Source of the DNA: Candidatus Omnitrophota bacterium
GTDB lineage: Bacteria > Omnitrophota > Gorgyraeia > Aquiviventales > Aquiviventaceae
Direction of reading: 5' to 3'
Assembly: GCA_016193195.1 (NCBI GenBank)
Contig: JACPSQ010000049.1
Coordinates: 1-8,636, forward strand
Length of the DNA: 8,636 nucleotides
Below the pieces are notes generated by a model. It did no database searches. It was not told the origin of the DNA and saw only the letters and a list, made by a program, of their open reading frames with translations. Positions 1 to 5,770 of this stretch are shown one piece after another; the first letter of the stretch is position 1; the number at the start of each line of letters is the position of its first letter. The translations under genes and the position numbers were made by a program.

Positions 1-177
1 CGCCTTCAGCTCACCTGCGTTGATTTTTTCCACCAGCGTGTTCCAGGCCTCCTTGTTCAAGTGGACCATGTTACCTTTCTCCCCAATCCGCACCTCGTTC
101 TTTGCCACGTCCACAACGACCTCGGGGCATGCCCCACAGGCCGGACACAATGCCACTCTCAGTGGCGGCTTCTCCAT
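1..177 (-). CDS. Cys-rich small protein with CPACGACP motif (partial, C-terminus outside window)
   Basis: An open frame starts at ATG 177 and runs without a stop to the window edge (59 codons visible). It begins MEKPPLRVALCPACGACPEV, so three cysteines (11, 14, 17) form a CPxCGxCP cluster that could bind a metal or Fe-S centre. It continues with a short beta-rich stretch (VVVDVAKNEVRIGEKGNMV) and an acidic/basic segment with a Trp (LNKEAWNTLVEKINAGE). There is no signal peptide, so it is probably cytoplasmic. The start lies 5 bp after the stop of the NHL lipoprotein gene, with a purine-rich GGGGGTGAAG stretch upstream, so it is the next gene of operon B. I do not recognise a named family. The Cys cluster is the only functional clue, and metal or Fe-S binding is inference. 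Confidence 0.7.
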   Translation of the reverse strand, partial: MEKPPLRVALCPACGACPEVVVDVAKNEVRIGEKGNMVHLNKEAWNTLVEKINAGELKA

Positions 178-182
178 CGTCT

Positions 183-1112
183 TCACCCCCTTTCGACACG
201 GAAGAGTTGGAGTCGGTTGTTCCCAAAATCCACGACGTAGATCGTGCCATCTGGAGCGATGGCCACATCCGTCGGGCGGTCGAACTCACCGGGGCCCGTC
301 CCGTGAGCGCCAAACGATCCCAGCCATCGGCCCTTTGAGGAAAAAACCTGAACCCGGTGGTTGTAGAAGTCGGCGACGTAGACTCGGCCCTGCGTATCAA
401 CCCCCACGCCCGTGGCGACATGGAACTGCCCCTGGCTGTTCCCCTTCACACCCAGGCCCAGCAGACCACCCCACATCCGGATGAATTCGCCATCCGTCGA
501 GAAGACCTGGATGCGGTGGTTGTAGGCGTCGGCCACGATGACCTCGCCGGCCGCCCCGATGGCTACATCGGTGGGGTAATGCAACCGGCCGGCCCAGAAG
601 CGTCCCTTCTGGCCCCACGTGCTCACGACATCGCCCTCTAGACTGAGCTTGACGACTCGATCATGGTAGAAGTCGGCGATGTAGACCGCTCCCTCCCGAT
701 CCACGGCGACTCCGCTTGGCGCATCAAAGATCCCGTCGCCACGCGTCCCTTGCGCATGCCCCTCGCCGTCGAACAGTTGAATCCGGTCGTTGAGGTATTC
801 GGCGACGTAGAGTCGGCCGGTTGAGTCCGTGGCGATGTGCATCGGGCGGTCGAGCTGCCCAAGGGCTGAGCCTTCGCCGCCAAAAGTCCGCAGCAGCTCG
901 CCGGCAGGGCTCAACTGGACGATCCGATGGTGGCCTGAATCGGAGACGTAGATTGAGCCATCCGCATCGACGGCGACTCCGATCGGCCCCTCCAACCCGT
1001 GACCTTCCCATGTTGCCACCCAGCGGGACGTCTGCGGGGTGGCCCCGCAGCCCCCCAACAGCAACAGGAGTGCGAGCCACGCGATGGCCGCCGGAGGCCG
1101 TGCGCGGCTCAT
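183..1112 (-). CDS. NHL-repeat (six-bladed) lipoprotein
   Basis: This 309-aa protein has a lipoprotein signal: Arg residues, a hydrophobic run (LALLLLLGGC) and a lipobox with Cys22 as the predicted lipidated residue. The mature part holds six NHL repeats of the form VAxDxxGxIYVxDxxNxRIQxF, near residues 45-67, 92-114, 134-156, 182-204, 235-257 and 282-304, enough for one closed beta-propeller. NHL propellers are usually binding scaffolds, and some are lyases. No catalytic signature is evident, so a scaffold or ligand-binding role at the envelope is the cautious reading. The start codon overlaps the stop of the upstream MerT/MerC-like gene (ATGA at 1112-1109), which fixes the start and indicates translational coupling. 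The strong DNA-level similarity between blades explains the repeated GACGTAGA-like motifs seen here. Confidence 0.9.
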   Translation of the reverse strand: MSRARPPAAIAWLALLLLLGGCGATPQTSRWVATWEGHGLEGPIGVAVDADGSIYVSDSGHHRIVQLSPAGELLRTFGGEGSALGQLDRPMHIATDSTGRLYVAEYLNDRIQLFDGEGHAQGTRGDGIFDAPSGVAVDREGAVYIADFYHDRVVKLSLEGDVVSTWGQKGRFWAGRLHYPTDVAIGAAGEVIVADAYNHRIQVFSTDGEFIRMWGGLLGLGVKGNSQGQFHVATGVGVDTQGRVYVADFYNHRVQVFSSKGRWLGSFGAHGTGPGEFDRPTDVAIAPDGTIYVVDFGNNRLQLFRVERG

Positions 1113-1414
1113 CCTGGCCCCCAGGGCCAGAACCGCAACACGGACACGCCGAGGAACACCGCGGTGCTGATCCAGGTCATGACGTAACTAAAGCGGTTGC
1201 CCTCGTGCCTGGCGTACAACAGATAGTGCGCCCGGCTCAACAGCAACAGGGCGAGAAGGAGGAAGAGCGGCATCAGCTGGCGGGTGACGGCCCGGGCCAG
1301 CCCCACGCTGCCCACGCCGAGCAGGGACAGGACGCCGGGGGCGATGCAGCACCAGGGCAGTGACAGCAGCCCTCCGAGGCCGCTTGGTAGGCGTCCGTGC
1401 ACTCGTCTCGCCAT
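1109..1414 (-). CDS. MerT/MerC-like three-helix membrane protein with Cys-Cys pair
   Basis: This 101-aa hydrophobic protein has three likely membrane helices, near residues 11-40, 46-66 and 76-95. The first helix carries a vicinal pair in SLPWCCIAPGVLSLLG (Cys22-Cys23), the arrangement used by MerT and MerF to take Hg(II) from the periplasm. MerT is usually about 116 aa with three helices, so size and topology fit, but the second cysteine pair of classical MerT is missing. I therefore call it MerT/MerC-like rather than merT. ATG at 1414 follows GGGAGCGGCC, 11 bp after the stop of the outer-membrane gene. An upstream in-frame extension to 1792 is only antisense-like reading inside that gene. 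Its stop overlaps the NHL gene start. The substrate is inferred; a soft metal is likely. Confidence 0.75.
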   Translation of the reverse strand: MARRVHGRLPSGLGGLLSLPWCCIAPGVLSLLGVGSVGLARAVTRQLMPLFLLLALLLLSRAHYLLYARHEGNRFSYVMTWISTAVFLGVSVLRFWPWGPG

Positions 1415-1425
1415 GGCCGCTCCCG

Positions 1426-2385
1426 TCAGAACGTCACCCGCACGCTCCCTACGACGACGACGTCCGTTTCCACTTGATTGCCATTGAGGACCTGGAGGGC
1501 GGGCAGTTGAACCGAAAGCTCCGCGACGGCATACTTGGAAGCGACCTGTAAGCCAGGGGATAAGAACAGCGTATACCCTCCGGAATTGTCCACGCGGCTG
1601 CCATGGCTTGTGTTCTTCTGAGCCCAGACGCCGTTGGCCTCCAGGACGATGTTGAGCAGGGTGTACTCCCCACGCTCCGGGAGGCGCCACGGGAGGACCC
1701 GCTTCTGATAGGCCACCGTGTGCTGCACGACATCGCCGAACTCGAGCTTGTTCGCGGTCGTGTTGACCTGGTAGGTCAGGCTGACGTCCCATTCGTCATC
1801 AAGACTCTGCCACGTGTAGGTGGCTCCCACGATGGGGTCCCAGGAACCCGAACCTAGCTGGAGCGTCCGGGGAAGCTTGCCCCGCGCATCCGCATCCCCG
1901 CTCTCGCCGGTCGGAAGCTCAAGCCCCCCAAGCAGCGACAGCCGCGAGGTCGCGCCGGGGAAGTCCCGCGTGTAGACGCGCCCCTTCGCCAGGACGCTGA
2001 TGTCGCCAATCCCCGCGTCCTGCCGAACGATCCGCTCGCCCCCACTGGTGGAACGAAGCTCCTTGTGGAGGTACGGAATCGTGAGGATGCCTGCGAAGGA
2101 TTCGGTGAACCCGTAGACCAACGTCTGTGGCATGGCCAGGATCCAGTTGTTGCGATCCTGGTCCGTCGGATCGTCGCGCTTGCTGGTATAGCGGATCTGA
2201 CTGCGAATGATCACCTGGCCCTTATAGGGCGTCAGGCCCACGTCACTGTTGATCGCAACCGCACCGATAGGAATCGGCGCGCCGAGCAAGACCAGGGAGA
2301 TCACGACCAGACCGATCAGCGGGGGGGTGACATGCAGACGCGCCTCCCTCGGCATTCCACGGTGCACGTGAGGAGAGGTGATCAT
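1426..2385 (-). CDS. Outer-membrane beta-barrel transporter-like protein
   Basis: This 319-aa protein has an N-terminal hydrophobic export segment (about residues 23-43, ending GAVA). It then shows alternating amphipathic strands rich in Tyr, Thr and Ser, separated by polar turns: QVIIRSQIRY, LVYGFTESFAGILTIPYLHK, LSLLGGLELPTGESGD, DVSLTYQVNT. It ends VGSVRVTF, with the C-terminal Phe typical of substrates of the BAM assembly machine. It resembles the 'transporter' barrels (MetA-pathway/PF13557-like) often found beside metal-resistance genes. The first ATG overlaps the stop of the HMA gene (ATGA, 2385-2382), so I use it. An internal Met11 would give a shorter, more ordinary signal peptide and cannot be excluded. 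Neither start has a good ribosome site. It is probably the outer-membrane port of operon B; the substrate is unknown. Confidence 0.8.
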   Translation of the reverse strand: MITSPHVHRGMPREARLHVTPPLIGLVVISLVLLGAPIPIGAVAINSDVGLTPYKGQVIIRSQIRYTSKRDDPTDQDRNNWILAMPQTLVYGFTESFAGILTIPYLHKELRSTSGGERIVRQDAGIGDISVLAKGRVYTRDFPGATSRLSLLGGLELPTGESGDADARGKLPRTLQLGSGSWDPIVGATYTWQSLDDEWDVSLTYQVNTTANKLEFGDVVQHTVAYQKRVLPWRLPERGEYTLLNIVLEANGVWAQKNTSHGSRVDNSGGYTLFLSPGLQVASKYAVAELSVQLPALQVLNGNQVETDVVVVGSVRVTF

Positions 2386-2954
2386 GGCTGCTGAAGTTCG
2401 ATCCGCTCAATGAGCAGCCCAGCCGGCAGGCCTGCGTGCTCATGCACGCGTCCCGTAACGACCACGTGGGTTCCTCGCTGGGCGGCGTCTTCCAGCGTCC
2501 GCAGGAACTCGTTCCCCACGGATATTGGCGCCGCACCAGAGCTGCGCTCCGTTTGGGCATGCTCGGCGTCAAAGAGAAGGAAGCGAGTCCCATCGCCGCT
2601 TGATTCCAGGACCCAGGCGCCGTCCTCGTGCGCCACCGCGCCGTTCACCGTCAGCCGGATGTCGCGCAAGGTGAAGCCGGCTTCCTTGACCGCCCGGCGG
2701 ATGTCCGCCAGATTCAGCGGTTGGTCCGGTTTGGGCTGCACGTCCGTGAGTCCCTGCTTCATGTGGATGGTCACTGCCGCCACCCCCTCCACGCGCGTGA
2801 GCTTCTTCTCCAGGCCCAGCGAGCAGAACGGGCACGAGAGGCCGTCCACCGCAAGCTCCATCTGCTGTATCTCGGCGTAGAGCGGCTGCGCCGGGGCGGC
2901 CGCCCACCAGAGCACGACGGCCAACGCCATAACACCCTGTCCCTTCCCCTTCAT
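2382..2954 (-). CDS. Secreted HMA-domain metal-binding protein with extra C-terminal domain
   Basis: This 190-aa protein opens with a signal peptide (MKGKGQGVMALAVVLWWAAA, cleavage likely near AQPLYA). An HMA fold follows at about residues 31-98. The metal loop reads DGLSCPFCS (Cys41, Cys44) instead of the usual GMTCxxC, followed by LEKKLTRVEGV and the terminal KEAGF. The final 90 or so residues form a separate, unrecognised beta-rich domain (AWVLESSGDGTRFLLFDAEH ... THVVVTGRVHEHAGLPAGLL) with several His and acidic residues. The expected role is a periplasmic soft-metal carrier, in the position MerP holds in mer operons but larger. The start overlaps the stop of the MerR-family gene, and its own AGGAGG site lies inside that gene. 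The stop overlaps the start of the outer-membrane gene. Copper, mercury or another soft metal are all possible. Confidence 0.87.
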   Translation of the reverse strand: MKGKGQGVMALAVVLWWAAAPAQPLYAEIQQMELAVDGLSCPFCSLGLEKKLTRVEGVAAVTIHMKQGLTDVQPKPDQPLNLADIRRAVKEAGFTLRDIRLTVNGAVAHEDGAWVLESSGDGTRFLLFDAEHAQTERSSGAAPISVGNEFLRTLEDAAQRGTHVVVTGRVHEHAGLPAGLLIERIELQQP

Positions 2955-3409
2955 CGTCTCCTCCTCGTGTTCCGAGCCCCCGCCCTGCGGACGGCGCTCG
3001 ATGGGATAAACCGCTCAATGTGCGGGCAGATTGAGCGCCCCGCCTGTTTGGAAGCCCGCTTCCAGTCTCGCACCAACCGTTCAAGTTCGCGCTTCATCAC
3101 CAGGGACTCCCGAATCTGCTGGTCCAACTCAGCGAGCTTTTGCGTCGCAAGCTGCCGCACGTGCGGGCACGGCCGGCCTCGCTGGCTGAGGACGAAGATG
3201 TCCCGGATTTCTTCCAGATTGAATCCAAGCCGCTGGGCCTTCCGGATGAACGCCAGGCGATCCAACGCCTGTAGTTCATAGACCCGGTAGCCCGACGTGG
3301 TGCGTTGCGTCCGGTCCAGGAGCCCCTGTTTCTCGTAGAACCGAATCGCATGCGTGGAGCACCCGGATCGCTTCGCCACGTCTCTGATGAACAACGAGCC
3401 GTCCTCCAT
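2951..3409 (-). CDS. MerR-family metal-responsive transcriptional regulator
   Basis: This 152-aa protein has a MerR winged helix at the N-terminus (LFIRDVAKRSGCSTHAIRFY, EKQGLLDRTQRTTSGYRVYE), then RKAQRLGFNLEEIRDI and a long dimerisation helix (about residues 86-118). Candidate effector residues are Cys81 in RPCPHVRQL and Cys128 in SICPHIERF. The Cys expected in the C-terminal part of the dimerisation helix (Cys117 in Tn501 MerR, Cys114/115 in ZntR) is absent. It is therefore not a canonical Hg(II) MerR and the inducer cannot be named. ATG 3409 is preceded by AGGAGGG at good spacing. The gene sits directly behind a MerR-type promoter, so autoregulation together with operon B is expected. Its C-terminal Arg run overlaps the ribosome site of the next gene, and its stop overlaps that gene's ATG. 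Confidence 0.9.
   Translation of the reverse strand: MEDGSLFIRDVAKRSGCSTHAIRFYEKQGLLDRTQRTTSGYRVYELQALDRLAFIRKAQRLGFNLEEIRDIFVLSQRGRPCPHVRQLATQKLAELDQQIRESLVMKRELERLVRDWKRASKQAGRSICPHIERFIPSSAVRRAGARNTRRRR
2960..2965 (-). promoter_or_regulatory. Ribosome binding site of the HMA gene, inside the MerR-family coding sequence
   Basis: AGGAGG lies 5 nt before the HMA start codon and is read in the regulator frame as Arg codons. This helps explain the regulator's odd RRRR terminus and supports translational coupling of the two genes. Confidence 0.75.
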
Positions 3410-3429
3410 GGGGACCCTCCTGGCTGATG

Positions 3430-3461
3430 AGTATACACCTTAGAGTTAACTCTAATGTCAA
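3430..3461 (-). promoter_or_regulatory. MerR-type promoter of operon B (TTGACA-N20-TATACT)
   Basis: On the minus strand, TTGACA (3461-3456) and TATACT (3435-3430) are near-perfect sigma-70 boxes separated by 20 bp. That spacing is too long for normal activity and is the hallmark of promoters that MerR-family proteins activate by untwisting DNA. The boxes lie just upstream of the MerR-family gene, whose AGGAGGG ribosome site follows. An A/T tract (3465-3475) directly upstream of the -35 resembles an UP element. No convincing intrinsic terminator with a GC stem and T run is visible between the patatin gene and this promoter. Confidence 0.88.
3440..3455. promoter_or_regulatory. MerR-family operator, perfect 16-bp palindrome
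   Basis: TTAGAGTTAACTCTAA is a perfect dyad that fills most of the 20-bp spacer and abuts the -35 box. Position and symmetry match known MerR-family operators. The half-site differs from the Hg-type GTAC...GTAC pattern of Tn21/Tn501 mer operators. The likely ligand is the MerR-family protein encoded directly downstream. Confidence 0.85.
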
Positions 3462-3530
3462 GCCAAAAAAATTTTCGGCGTGGACGGATCGGGGCACTCC
3501 TCAGCGGACATCGCCCACAGACGCCGGACC

Positions 3531-3742
3531 CTAGCAGTGGGATGGCCGCAACGCGATGCGGTAATCTGTCCCCTCCTGATTCACCACGACGTAGCGAACA
3601 GCAGTGCCTCCGATTCACCCCGCCCCTGCACACAGGGGCGGGGTTCACCCAGACACCCCACCAGTTCCGAAAACCGGCTCTCGCCGCGTTCATCAAGCAA
3701 TTGCCAGATGGTACCAGCGGCCAGACCGATCTCGGTGATCAT
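3531..3742 (-). pseudogene. Broken winged-helix (DUF2582-like) small gene carrying a palindromic insert
   Basis: From ATG 3742 the frame reads MITEIGLAAGTIWQLLDERG then ESRFSELVGCLG. This resembles the start of the roughly 70-aa winged-helix proteins of the DUF2582 type (pattern IGxxAGxIWxxLxxxGExxxSxL). The frame then crosses a GC-rich palindrome (read EPRPCVQGRGE), continues SEALLFATSW and stops at 3581-3583. If one base is restored just before that stop, the reading continues NQEGTDYRIALRPSHC to a TAG at 3531-3533. That gives about 70 residues with the expected GW-x-x-x-EG-like ending. The simplest view is a decayed gene with a palindrome insert and a one-base loss. It begins 6 bp after the patatin stop without a clear ribosome site. 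Alternatively the 53-aa version (3581-3742) could still be made. Confidence 0.45.
3614..3648. repeat. Palindromic repeat copy 2 (TTC-ACCCCGCCC-N10-GGGCGGGGT-TCAC)
   Basis: Perfect 12-bp arms (ACCCCGCCCCTG at 3617-3628 and its complement at 3633-3644) flank a CACA loop. The outer bases match the copy in merA at 7982-8010: both show TTCAC at the left edge and TTCAC at the right edge. It lies inside the remnant winged-helix frame. The form resembles REP-like or IS200/IS605-derived palindromic elements; no transposase is present in the window. Confidence 0.8.
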
Positions 3743-3748
3743 GGGAGC

Positions 3749-4606
3749 CTACGCTCGCGGCGGTTGGGGGCCGCGCTCCCTCGACGTTGCCGGAGTCAGG
3801 CCGAAGTCGCGGCGGGTGAGTTCGGCCTTGGCGAACTCATACCCCTGCTCGATGAGCGACTGGACGCCGCTGAGCGTCAAGATGGACGGCGGGAAGTCAA
3901 AGCAGGGCTCCAGGATGATGAACTCTGCCCGCCCGTTGTAGTGCTCCAGATCATGGCGCAGCTTCAGCTCCAGCCCGATCCGAAAGGCTCTTGCCTGGAT
4001 GTCCAACAAGCCCTTTGTCGGCTGGGTGAGCTCCTGGGCGCAGTGGCACAGGAGGGCAAAGATCCGGGTGGCACCCCGCTCGATGGCGACGCCGAGGGGG
4101 AGGTTATCGACCACCCCGCCGTCCACGAGCCGGCGGCCCTGGTACTCGACGGGCGGAAAGTAGGGCGGCAGGGCCATGCTCGCCATGATCGCGGGCAGGA
4201 GCTCCCCGTGATCCAGATAGACCGCCTCGCCGGTCTGCAGGTCGGTGGCCGTCACGGTCAGCGGGATCTTCAGGTCTTCAAACCGTTGGACCGGGAGGAT
4301 ACCCTCCAGCACGTGCTGGAGGCGGCGCGTGGTGTAGACGCTATCCGCCTTGAGCCCCCGGAGGAGCAGGCGCCAGCTCAACCCAAAGAGCTGTCGGTCT
4401 TGGAGACTCACCCAGTGCTGGGCGATCTCATCTGGTGTGAGTCCTGCGGCGATGAGGGCTCCATTGACGGCGCCGATGGAGGTCCCAAAGATCATGTGAA
4501 TGGGAATCCTCAGCTCGACGAGCGCCCGATAGAGGCCGACCTCAATGGCGCCGCGGCTCCCCCCTCCGCAGAGGGACAGGGCGTTGCATGAATGTGATGG
4601 TTTCAT
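3749..4606 (-). CDS. Patatin-like phospholipase
   Basis: This 285-aa protein has the complete patatin catalytic set. The oxyanion-hole loop is CGGGSRGA (residues 13-20), the nucleophile elbow is GTSIG with Ser43, and the catalytic Asp is in VDGGVVDN with Asp162 (DGG motif). These enzymes are Ser-Asp dyad lipid acyl hydrolases acting on phospholipids at the inner leaflet or in the cytosol. No signal peptide is seen. The size fits the short bacterial RssA/YjjU-like class. The ATG overlaps the stop of the inositol-3-phosphate synthase gene (ATGA, 4606-4603), so the two are translationally coupled and form the tail of operon A. Its presence in a mercury operon is unusual. The activity is well supported; the in vivo lipid is unknown. 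Confidence 0.92.
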   Translation of the reverse strand: MKPSHSCNALSLCGGGSRGAIEVGLYRALVELRIPIHMIFGTSIGAVNGALIAAGLTPDEIAQHWVSLQDRQLFGLSWRLLLRGLKADSVYTTRRLQHVLEGILPVQRFEDLKIPLTVTATDLQTGEAVYLDHGELLPAIMASMALPPYFPPVEYQGRRLVDGGVVDNLPLGVAIERGATRIFALLCHCAQELTQPTKGLLDIQARAFRIGLELKLRHDLEHYNGRAEFIILEPCFDFPPSILTLSGVQSLIEQGYEFAKAELTRRDFGLTPATSRERGPQPPRA

Positions 4607-5760
4607 CGGATAGCTACCACCTGACGACGGTGTGGGCGAATTCTTGGCAGGGTAGGAGCTGGTACAGCAATGAACTCTTCAAGCTGCCGGCGAGCGTCCT
4701 CATCGGCCATCTGCGCGGGCGGATGCTTCATGAGGTAGGCGGAGGCGGCGATGAGCGGCCCCGCAAACCCGCGGTCCCGCGCCAGGCGGATGAGCCGGAT
4801 CGCATCGATGACGACGCCCGCGCTGTTCGGAGAATCCTCCACCGAGAGCCGCAGCTCGAGGTTCAGCGGCACCCCGCCAAAGCCCTCGGCCTCAAGGCGC
4901 AAGAAGCAGACCTTGTTGTCCTTCTGCCACGAGACATAGTCGCTGGGCCCGATGTGGATGGCCTCATCGGGAAGCGGCTCCTCCAGTTGGGACTGGACCG
5001 CCTCGGTCTTGGAGACTTTCTTTGACACAAGCCGCCTGCGATCCAGCATGTTCAGGAAGTCGGTGTTGCCGCCGGTGTTGAGCTGGTAGGTCCGCAGGAT
5101 GCGCAGGCCGCGCTCCCGCGCCAGCCGCACCAGCGTCCGGTGGACGATAGTCGCGCCGAACTGTGACTTGATGTCATCGCCGATCACCGGAATCCCGGAT
5201 GCCGCAAACCGCTTCGCCCACGCCGGATCGCTGGCGATGAAGACCGGCATGCAGTTGAGGAGGGAGATCCCTGTCCTCAGGCAACAGTCGGCATAGAACT
5301 CGGTGGCTCGCTGCGAGCCGACGGGGAGGTAATTGAGCAGGATTTCGGCGCCGGAGTCGCGCAGCACCCGGACCACATCGCAGGGCGTGCGGCGGCTCAC
5401 GAGGAACGTTGCTGACGAAGGCGCACCCTTCATGTGAGCAGCCACCCCATCAAGGACCGGGCCCTTCTGCACGGTTGGGCCGGCATGCGCGGGCACCTGG
5501 GCAAATCGCTTCGTGCAGTTAGGCGCGGCAACGATGGCATCGGTGAGCGGCTTGCCCACCTTGCGCCGGTCCACGTCGAAGGCAGCCACGACCTCGATGT
5601 CCGCAGCGCGGTAGCCGCCGATCTCCTCGTGCATGAGGCCCGCGAGCGGCTGGTGTCCGTTTCTGCTGGTGGAGCCGTAGCACACGAGGCCCTGCACCAG
5701 GCTGCTGGCGCAGTTGCCGACGCCGGCAATGGCAATTCTGATGGGCGGCTTGTGGTTCAT
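4603..5760 (-). CDS. ino1: Inositol-3-phosphate synthase (MIPS)
   Basis: This 385-aa protein would convert glucose 6-phosphate to 1L-myo-inositol 3-phosphate (also called 1-phosphate) using bound NAD. It opens with a Rossmann loop (IAGVGNCASSLVQG, residues 11-24). Family signatures follow: NYLPVGS (143-149), GDDIKSQFGATIVHRTL (194-210), QLNTGGNTDFLNM (226-238), SKKVSKTEAV (246-255) and SWQKDNKVCFLRLE (277-290), which supply the catalytic lysines. The C-terminal LNLELRLSVEDSPNSAGVVI is also conserved. The length matches the short prokaryotic (actinobacterial/archaeal) type rather than the roughly 530-aa eukaryotic enzyme. The ATG lies 10 bp after the metallochaperone stop without a strong ribosome site, so reinitiation is likely. 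It may feed inositol phospholipid or compatible-solute synthesis; a link to thiol cofactors is speculative. Confidence 0.93.
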   Translation of the reverse strand: MNHKPPIRIAIAGVGNCASSLVQGLVCYGSTSRNGHQPLAGLMHEEIGGYRAADIEVVAAFDVDRRKVGKPLTDAIVAAPNCTKRFAQVPAHAGPTVQKGPVLDGVAAHMKGAPSSATFLVSRRTPCDVVRVLRDSGAEILLNYLPVGSQRATEFYADCCLRTGISLLNCMPVFIASDPAWAKRFAASGIPVIGDDIKSQFGATIVHRTLVRLARERGLRILRTYQLNTGGNTDFLNMLDRRRLVSKKVSKTEAVQSQLEEPLPDEAIHIGPSDYVSWQKDNKVCFLRLEAEGFGGVPLNLELRLSVEDSPNSAGVVIDAIRLIRLARDRGFAGPLIAASAYLMKHPPAQMADEDARRQLEEFIAVPAPTLPRIRPHRRQVVAIR

Positions 5761-5770
5761 GAACGGACCG

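Noticed and set aside
360..820. Repeated GTAGAAGTCGGCGA-like motifs, considered as direct repeats or a CRISPR array.
   Set aside because: They are the DNA of successive NHL blades, diverged and spaced by blade length, with no constant repeat or unique spacers.
1109..1792. 227-codon version of the MerT-like gene starting at 1792.
   Set aside because: Its first 126 codons overlap the outer-membrane gene in another frame and look like noise. ATG 1414 has a ribosome site and starts the hydrophobic protein.
3463..3477. A/T-rich inverted repeat as a terminator.
   Set aside because: It lacks a GC-rich stem before the T run. Its position just upstream of the -35 box fits an UP-like element better.
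3617..3644. Palindrome as an intrinsic terminator of operon A.
   Set aside because: It has a strong stem but no T run follows on either strand, and the same element lies inside merA where termination would be harmful.
3455..4591. Long plus-strand open frame of 378 codons.
   Set aside because: It is antisense to the patatin gene, whose catalytic motifs are intact. The plus frame has no recognisable domain and no promoter or ribosome site; GC-rich codon use leaves such frames open by chance.
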